From: Actinoplanes sp. NBRC 103695
Lineage (GTDB): Bacteria > Actinomycetota > Actinomycetes > Mycobacteriales > Micromonosporaceae
Assembly (NCBI RefSeq): GCF_030269485.1
Contig: NZ_BSTL01000025.1
Span: forward strand, 1 to 64,000
Length of the DNA: 64,000 bases
Reading direction: 5' to 3'
The position numbers and the translations under genes are program-made. The notes beneath the pieces are model-generated. The model was not told the DNA's origin, did no database searches, and was given only the letters and a program-made list of their open reading frames with translations. Below are positions 58,890-64,000 of this stretch, piece by piece. The first letter of the stretch is position 1; every line of letters starts with the position of its first letter.

Positions 58890-59732
58890 CGCCGCGACAC
58901 CGTGACGAACCTGCCCTGCCGGTGAGCCTTGCGGAGCATCAGGAATCCGGCGACGCCGCAGACCAGGACGGAGAAGATGCTGGCCTCCGGGCCGAAGTCG
59001 CCGCCGCTGACGATCGCCGCGCCGTGCGGGGCGCCGTCGAGCAGGCCACCGACGGAGCCGTCGGAGCCGGACACGGTGGCGCCGAAGATGCCGGACAGGG
59101 CGAAGTTCCAGCCCAGATGGACGCCGATCGGGAGCCACAGCTTGCGGGTGAGCACGAAGGCGCCGGCGGTCAGCAGGCCGGCCTGGACGGCGATCGCGAT
59201 GGCGCCCCAAGACGGTGCCCGCGGGGTTGAGCAGGTGCAGCGCGCCGAACAGCACGCTCGACGCGGCCAGCGCCACGATGGTGCCCGCCCACTCCTCGAC
59301 GATCCGGAACAGCACGCCGCGGAACAGCAGCTCCTCGCAGGTGGCGACGCCGATCATCATGCCGAACGTGGCGATCATGTCGCCGACGGAGCCCCAGCCC
59401 GCGCGGTAGCCGTTGCAGATCGTGATGAGCAGCATGGTGAGGGTGAACAGCCCGGCGCCGACGCCGAGGCCGCGGGTCACCTGCGGTCGCAGGGCGGTCA
59501 GCGCGATCTCCGGGGTGGCTCGCTGTTCAACCCAACCCACGATCTTGGCGTACGCGACCAGCGCGGCGGCCGCGGTCGCCACGCCGGCCAGCAACCCGGT
59601 GATCGGATTGTTGACGGCCACCGAGTTCAGGGCGGCGAACGCCAGCATGACGACGGTGAAGACGACGATCAGGAACAGCAGCCGGAGCCCGATCGGTCGC
59701 AGCCAGCGCGGCGGGGTTCGCTTGTCTTCCAT
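58865..59732 (-). pseudogene. CPBP-family intramembrane metalloprotease, frameshifted
   Basis: The frame from 59732 encodes several membrane helices and the CPBP motifs CEELLFRGVLFRIVEEW and LFGALHLLNPAGTV. It then reads into nonsense. The rest of the fold, with LTRKLWLPIGVHLGWNFALSG (third motif, HxxxN), is encoded in another frame down to 58865. One extra base in the AA pair at 59209-59210 explains it: without it the text reads TVWGAIAIAVQAG. The gene is thus a recent pseudogene or a sequence error. Its end overlaps the discoidin gene end by 25 bp. Confidence 0.8.
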
Positions 59733-59841
59733 GACTCTCCCTCATCTCGTTGATCGACAAGGAAGACGCTAGGGAAGTCCGGGCCATCGATCGTCACCAT
59801 CGGGTGGACACTTCCTTGTCCCCCACGAGAGCGACAGGCAG

Positions 59842-60423
59842 CTACCGGCCCCCGCGCAGCACGGGCAGGAGGACCGCGTCGACGAACGCCTCGCGCTCCT
59901 CCGGGCCGGGCGGCTGCCCGTTCAGCAGTGTGCGGGCGAACACGTGCTCGAAGGCCAGCCGGACCACCGCCGGGCCGAGAGCCGGATCGGCCGGTTCGCC
60001 CCGGGCCGCGGCCTGGGCGCACAGCGTCGCACCGTCGGCGTCGCAGCGGTCATAGATCTGCCCACGCACCAGGTCGCGCAACTCAGGGTCGTCTCGGACC
60101 GCATCGGCGAGGTTGAGCAGGTTGCCTCCGCCGGACATCGACCGGACGATGCCGTCCACGGTGGCGACCAGGTCGGAGCGCAGGCTGCCGGTGTCGGCTG
60201 CGATCGGCGCCGGGCCCTCGGACTGCCGGCGTAACGCGTCGGCGATCAGCACGGCCTTGCTGGGCCACTTGCGGTACATCGTCATCTTCGACGCACTCGC
60301 GCGGGCCGCGATGGCATCCGTGGTAACCCGGCCGTACCCGAGCTCGCTCACCAGTTCCAGCGCCGCGGTGAGGATCGCGTCCTCGCGTTCCCGGCTACGC
60401 CGGCCGGCCGCTCTCTCGGCCAC
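59842..60423 (-). CDS. TetR-family regulator linked to epoxide hydrolase
   Basis: This 193-residue protein has a helix-turn-helix near residues 30-60 (VTTDAIAARASASKMTMYRKWPSK) and a C-terminal TetR_C domain. GTG 60423 is chosen because GGAGG lies 8 nt upstream; GTG 60429 is only 2 nt from it. It follows the epoxide hydrolase by 30 bp in the same direction, so it is probably in its operon and may bind the palindrome at the hydrolase start. Confidence 0.85.
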   Translation of the reverse strand: MAERAAGRRSREREDAILTAALELVSELGYGRVTTDAIAARASASKMTMYRKWPSKAVLIADALRRQSEGPAPIAADTGSLRSDLVATVDGIVRSMSGGGNLLNLADAVRDDPELRDLVRGQIYDRCDADGATLCAQAAARGEPADPALGPAVVRLAFEHVFARTLLNGQPPGPEEREAFVDAVLLPVLRGGR

Positions 60424-60453
60424 GCGCACACCTCCCTCTGCGTCGGCTCCCGT

Positions 60454-61599
60454 TCATCGCAGGCCGGCGAAGGTTGCGCGGACGTCGGCGACGAAGCCGC
60501 CGGGTTGTTCCAGGGCGGTGAAGTGTCCCCCGGCGTCGAGCTCGTTGAAGTGGACGATATGGGTGTAGCGGCGTTCGAGCCACCGGCGCGACTTCCGCAC
60601 GTGCTCTTTCGGGGACATGGTGAACCCGGTCGCGAGCGTGGTGGGCGCGTCGACGGTGGCCGGGGCGGACCAGCCGGACTGGGCCATCTCCCAGTACAGG
60701 CGGGCGGCCGAGGCCCCGGAGTTGGGCAGCCAGTACAGCATGATGTCGTCGAGCATTTCGTCGAGCGTGAAACTCGCCTCGGCGTCGCCGGGGGTGCCGC
60801 AGGTGTCCTGGAACATGGCGTAGATCCAGGCGGCCTGCGCCACGGGCGAGTCGGTCAGGGCGTACCCGATGGTCTGGGGCCTGGTCGACTGTTGTTTGGC
60901 GTAGCCCGACAGGTTGTCCCAGAAGTACTTCGCGCTGGCCAGCATCGCTCGTTCGTCGTCGGTGGCCTCCGCGATCTCGTCCGGGGTGGGTCCGAACATC
61001 GCGAAGTTCAGGTGCATCCCGATCAGGCCGGCGGGTGCGCGGCGGGCGATCTCGTCGGTGACCGCGCAGCCCAGGTCGCCGCCCTGAGCCCCCCAGCGGT
61101 GGTAGCCGAGGCGGTCCATCAGGGCGATCCAGGCGTCGGCGATCCGTCCGGGGCCCCAGCCGGTCTCGGCCGGCTTCGCGGAGAAGCCGAAGCCGGGCAA
61201 CGTAGGCAGGACCAGGTGGAAGGCGTCGCGCGGGTTGCCACCGTGCGCGGCCGGGTCGGTCAGCGGGCCGATCACCTTGCGGAACTCCAGCACCGAGCCG
61301 GGCCAGCCATGCGTCATGACCAGCGGCAGGGCGTCGGCCTCGGGTGACCGTACGTGCAGGAAGTCGATGTCGAGGCCGTCGATCTCCGTACGGAACTGGC
61401 CCAAGCTGTTGAGTTCCGCCTCGCAGGCTCGCCAGTCGTAGTGGTCGCGCCAGTAGGACACCAGCGCCCGCAGCTTGTCCGGCGTGGGGCCCTGGCTGGT
61501 GTCGGTCACGGTGCCCCCCGCCGGCCAGCGCACGGCGGCGAGGCGACGCCGCAGGTCTGCCAGGTCCTCGTCCGGGACGGCAAGAGTGAACTGTTCCAT
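60454..61599 (-). CDS. Epoxide hydrolase (EHN-domain alpha/beta hydrolase)
   Basis: This 381-residue enzyme opens epoxides to diols. An N-terminal EHN domain (about 1-105; PDEDLADLRRRLAAVRWP, YWRDHYDWRACEAELNS) precedes the alpha/beta hydrolase domain, with the oxyanion motif THGWPGSVLEF, the nucleophile Asp in WGAQGGDLGCAVTDE (about 178), two cap Tyr candidates and a final His in DAGGHFTALEQP. The layout matches microsomal-type epoxide hydrolases. No ribosome site precedes ATG 61599; a palindromic operator touches the start. Confidence 0.88.
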   Translation of the reverse strand: MEQFTLAVPDEDLADLRRRLAAVRWPAGGTVTDTSQGPTPDKLRALVSYWRDHYDWRACEAELNSLGQFRTEIDGLDIDFLHVRSPEADALPLVMTHGWPGSVLEFRKVIGPLTDPAAHGGNPRDAFHLVLPTLPGFGFSAKPAETGWGPGRIADAWIALMDRLGYHRWGAQGGDLGCAVTDEIARRAPAGLIGMHLNFAMFGPTPDEIAEATDDERAMLASAKYFWDNLSGYAKQQSTRPQTIGYALTDSPVAQAAWIYAMFQDTCGTPGDAEASFTLDEMLDDIMLYWLPNSGASAARLYWEMAQSGWSAPATVDAPTTLATGFTMSPKEHVRKSRRWLERRYTHIVHFNELDAGGHFTALEQPGGFVADVRATFAGLR

Positions 61600-61601
61600 G
61601 A

Positions 61602-61616
61602 ACTGTACGGTACAGT
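61602..61616. promoter_or_regulatory. Operator in the epoxide hydrolase/AfsR-like divergent region
   Basis: ACTGTACGGTACAGT is a perfect 7-bp inverted repeat with one central base, 3 bp upstream of the epoxide hydrolase ATG and 31 bp upstream of the divergent regulator start. Its shape fits the TetR protein encoded downstream of the hydrolase. Confidence 0.72.
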
Positions 61617-61646
61617 ACACTTCACGGACGGTGCAAGAATGAGGTC

Positions 61647-64000
61647 GTGCGGATCACCACTCTCGGGTCCCTGGCGGTGGACGGCCGCCCGGTGCGAGGC
61701 GACCGGCTCGCCGCGGTGATCCGTGAGCTCGTCGAAGCCCGGGGCCGCGCGGTCTCCACCGGTGCCCTGGTCGACGCGGTCTGGCAGGGCGCACCGCCCG
61801 AGGACGCCGTCGGTGCGGTGCAGGCGCTGGTCGGTCGCGTGCGACGGCTCGGTGTGCCGGTGCTCGCCGCTCCAGGCGGTTATCGGATCCCGGCCGACCA
61901 GGTGGAGATCGACGCCGTCGCGGCCCGGGCGCTGATCGACCGCGGGCGGCGGGCCTTGGCGGAGGGTGATGTTGCCGGAGCGCGCGGGTGTGCCGACCAG
62001 GCGCGAGAGCTGTTCCCGGAGGTCCCGGAGCTAACCGATACGAGCCAGACGCGGCTGTTCGGCGACGCCGTGGGCCTCGGGACGGACGCCGCTCTGGCCG
62101 GCGGCGGCCCGTTCGACGATGCGGATCTGCGGCGGCTGGCCACTCGGGTGCCGCCCGACGAGCCGGCCGCCGCGCTGCTCGTGCGTGTCCTGGCGGCCCA
62201 GGGCCGCGATGCCGAGGCGCTCGAGCTGGTGGAACGGGTGCGGGCCGAGCTCGCCGACCGGTACGGTACCGACCCGTCGCCGGTGCTCGCCGAGGCACAT
62301 CTGGCCCTTCTCCGCGGCCGGCTCGTGCGTCCGAGCGGGATCGGTGATCTGCCCGCCGCATGGCGCCGGGCCGCGACCCCGTTGGTCGGCCGCGACTCGG
62401 ACCTCGCCGCCGTCGGCAAGGCGCTGCTGACGGCGCCGGTGGTGACCGTCGTAGCGGCCGGCGGGGCCGGCAAGACCCGGCTGGCCGCCGAGATCGCCCG
62501 CTCGGTCAGCGGCTCCCGGCCGGTGCGGGTCGTCGAGCTGGCCGGCCTGCGCTCACCGGCCGAGGTGCTGCCGGCCGTGCTCGCCGTCCTGGGCGGCGCG
62601 GGCACCGACAACCCGGTCCCGGACCATCGCGTCCCCAACCCCGAACACCGCGTCCCCAACCCCGAGCAGCCCGTCCCCAACCCCGCGGCACGAGTTCTCG
62701 GCGCATCGGAACGGTTGAAGGCCATCGGTTCCGAGTTCGACGGGCTGCTCGTTCTGGACAACTGCGAGCACGTCCTCGACGCCGCCGCGACCGTCGTGGC
62801 CGACCTGCTGGCCGTGGCGTCGCCCGAGGTCAGTGTGCTCGCCACCAGCCGCGCGCCGCTGGGCCTGCTCGGCGAGGTCGTCCACCGGCTGCCCGCCCTG
62901 GCCGACGACGAGGCTCTCGATCTGCTCGATGCCCGCGTCCGGGCCGGCGGGACGGCACCCGCCTGGACGCGGGACCAGGCGTTGGCCCTCAGCCACCGGC
63001 TGGACAACCTGCCGCTCGCTCTGGAGCTGGCCGCCGCCCGGCTGCGGCACATGCCGATCGGCGATGTGCTGGCCGGGCTCGGCGACCGGTTCGCGCTGCT
63101 CGACGACGCGCTCCGTGGGATGCCCGAGCGGCACTCCGGCCTGTGGGCGATGGTCGACTGGAGCCGCGAGCTGCTCGAACCGGCCGAGCAGGACCTGCTG
63201 CGCCGGCTGGCGGTCATCCCGGCCCCGTTCACGACCGAGCCGGCGGTGGCCGTGGCCGGCGGCGCCGACGTAGGCGTCGTCCGTCCCGGCCGTGAGTCGC
63301 ATCGCGTACGCCGGAGCCTGTCCATCCTGGTCGAGCAGTCCCTGCTGCGGCTGGACGAGAACCGCTACCGGATGCTGGAGACGGTCCGCGAGTACGGCGA
63401 GGCCGGACTCGACGCGTCCGGCGAGCGCGCGACCGCCATGGCGGGCCTGGTCCGGTGGGCCCGCGAACGAGCGGTGGCGCTGGCCGCCGACTTCATCGGC
63501 CCGGCCCAGGTCAAGGCGTTGGAAGGCTGCGCGGGCGACCAGGACAACCTGCTCGCCGCCCTGCGCTGGACCCTCGACCACGACGACGAACCGGCCGCGG
63601 TCGACATCGCCGTCGCCCTCTTCCAGCTGTGGACCGTGCGTGGCCGGCATTACGAGGCCGGCGCCTGGGCACGAATCCTGCTGCGCCTCGACGATCCCGC
63701 CGCACGGCCCCGATCGGCGATCCTGCACGGCCGAACGAGCGGCCGTACCCTGCCGCACGCCGACCGGCTCGCCTGGCTGTGCGTACTCATCGCAGTGAAT
63801 GCCGGGAGCACCGCCTCCTCGCGCCTGATCGCCCTGGCCCGCCGCGCCCTGCGGACCTTGTTCGCGGAGCGTCCCGGCGACGTCTCGTCGCGGGTCACCG
63901 CGCTGGCCGGCGCACTGTCCGGGTTGGAGCACCCGGACCCCGACACGAGCCTGGCCGACGCCGCGACCCTGATCGCCAACCCCGACCCGTACGTCCAGGG
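61647..64000 (+). CDS. AfsR-like BTAD/NB-ARC transcriptional regulator (3' end beyond window)
   Basis: The partial frame of 784 codons is open to the window edge. Residues about 1-85 are a shortened OmpR-like winged helix (LVDAVWQGAPPEDAVGAVQALV). About 95-230 are a BTAD helical domain (GDVAGARGCADQAREL, ALELVERVRAELADRYG). From about 245 comes an NB-ARC-type ATPase with Walker A AAGGAGKTRLAAE and Walker B LLVLDNCEHVLD, followed by ATSRAPLGL and LPLALELAAARL. A proline-rich triple repeat interrupts the ATPase near residues 318-347. Such proteins regulate secondary metabolism; the target here is unknown. Start GTG 61647. Confidence 0.87.
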   Translation, partial: MRITTLGSLAVDGRPVRGDRLAAVIRELVEARGRAVSTGALVDAVWQGAPPEDAVGAVQALVGRVRRLGVPVLAAPGGYRIPADQVEIDAVAARALIDRGRRALAEGDVAGARGCADQARELFPEVPELTDTSQTRLFGDAVGLGTDAALAGGGPFDDADLRRLATRVPPDEPAAALLVRVLAAQGRDAEALELVERVRAELADRYGTDPSPVLAEAHLALLRGRLVRPSGIGDLPAAWRRAATPLVGRDSDLAAVGKALLTAPVVTVVAAGGAGKTRLAAEIARSVSGSRPVRVVELAGLRSPAEVLPAVLAVLGGAGTDNPVPDHRVPNPEHRVPNPEQPVPNPAARVLGASERLKAIGSEFDGLLVLDNCEHVLDAAATVVADLLAVASPEVSVLATSRAPLGLLGEVVHRLPALADDEALDLLDARVRAGGTAPAWTRDQALALSHRLDNLPLALELAAARLRHMPIGDVLAGLGDRFALLDDALRGMPERHSGLWAMVDWSRELLEPAEQDLLRRLAVIPAPFTTEPAVAVAGGADVGVVRPGRESHRVRRSLSILVEQSLLRLDENRYRMLETVREYGEAGLDASGERATAMAGLVRWARERAVALAADFIGPAQVKALEGCAGDQDNLLAALRWTLDHDDEPAAVDIAVALFQLWTVRGRHYEAGAWARILLRLDDPAARPRSAILHGRTSGRTLPHADRLAWLCVLIAVNAGSTASSRLIALARRALRTLFAERPGDVSSRVTALAGALSGLEHPDPDTSLADAATLIANPDPYVQ
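62605..62690 (+). repeat. In-frame 21-24 bp proline-rich repeat inside the AfsR-like gene
   Basis: GTCCCCAACCCCGAACACCG-type words recur three to four times, giving VPNPEHR, VPNPEQP and VPNPAAR after a first NPVPDHR. The block sits between Walker A and Walker B of the ATPase and has no counterpart in the domain's usual sequence. Confidence 0.75.

Overview
The window is very GC-rich (about 70%), uses GTG starts freely and is packed with overlapping ATGA/GTGA gene junctions. It also carries SigE-type ECF sigma, DUF397, AfsR-type BTAD/NB-ARC, RsbRST and secreted CBM2/ricin-lectin genes. This points to a filamentous actinomycete, most likely Micromonosporaceae (Actinoplanes-like); the genus is an inference. 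I found no tRNA, rRNA, CRISPR array, prophage or transposase. Most intergenic gaps are short, but several hold minisatellite-like GC-rich repeats.

Layout. 0.3-8.2 kb: a signalling block. On the minus strand lie a 1461-residue soluble poly-HAMP hybrid histidine kinase, a stand-alone receiver and an arginase-fold protein, all coupled. Divergent from them is a HATPase-GAF-PP2C phosphatase. 8.2-14.2 kb: two tandem RibD/DHFR-like reductases, a cupin, a GlcE-like FAD oxidase and oligopeptidase B, closed by a perfect hairpin terminator. 14.2-20.2 kb: a stressosome locus with a divergent STAS antagonist, then RsbR, RsbS, RsbT, an RsbX-like phosphatase, a histidine kinase and a receiver-PP2C phosphatase, nearly all overlapping. 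20.5-25.2 kb: a DHA2 drug exporter and TetR repressor with two operators, a SigE-family sigma factor with a putative membrane anti-sigma factor, and a secreted protein made of a duplicated unknown domain.

25.3-28.4 kb: an IclR regulator divergent from shikimate dehydrogenase and an atypical Nramp-fold transporter. 28.4-31.4 kb: DUF397, then a caspase-EAL fusion overlapped by a small EACC1-like protein. I regard this pair as the most novel system here, a candidate cell-suicide or conflict module tied to cyclic-di-GMP. 31.4-38.5 kb: GNAT, an unknown protein, a GIY-YIG protein, an alpha/beta hydrolase, an MFS exporter and a two-component system. 38.5-41 kb: TetR plus 3-dehydroshikimate dehydratase (protocatechuate formation).

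41-47.1 kb: an aromatic meta-cleavage cluster. The minus-strand operon is SDR, cupin, MhpC-like hydrolase, MhpB-like dioxygenase and a 50-codon remnant of MhpD. The plus-strand side is IclR, cupin and a flavin monooxygenase. Two identical 17-bp palindromes at the two ends of the iclR gene probably coordinate both sides. 47.2-49.8 kb: a Ser/Thr kinase with a ricin-lectin sensor and a membrane-anchored esterase. 50-59 kb: a CebR-operator-controlled secreted glycoside hydrolase, a secreted S1 protease, a DrrAB-like ABC exporter, a Kup potassium transporter and a secreted discoidin-domain protein. 58.9-64 kb: a frameshifted CPBP protease, TetR with an epoxide hydrolase, and the 5' part of an AfsR-like regulator that runs off the window.

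Two themes recur outside gene function. Gene 3' ends including the stop codon have been tandemly duplicated downstream with a 66-bp period at two unrelated loci. Short repeat blocks have also expanded in convergent intergenic gaps and in frame inside genes.
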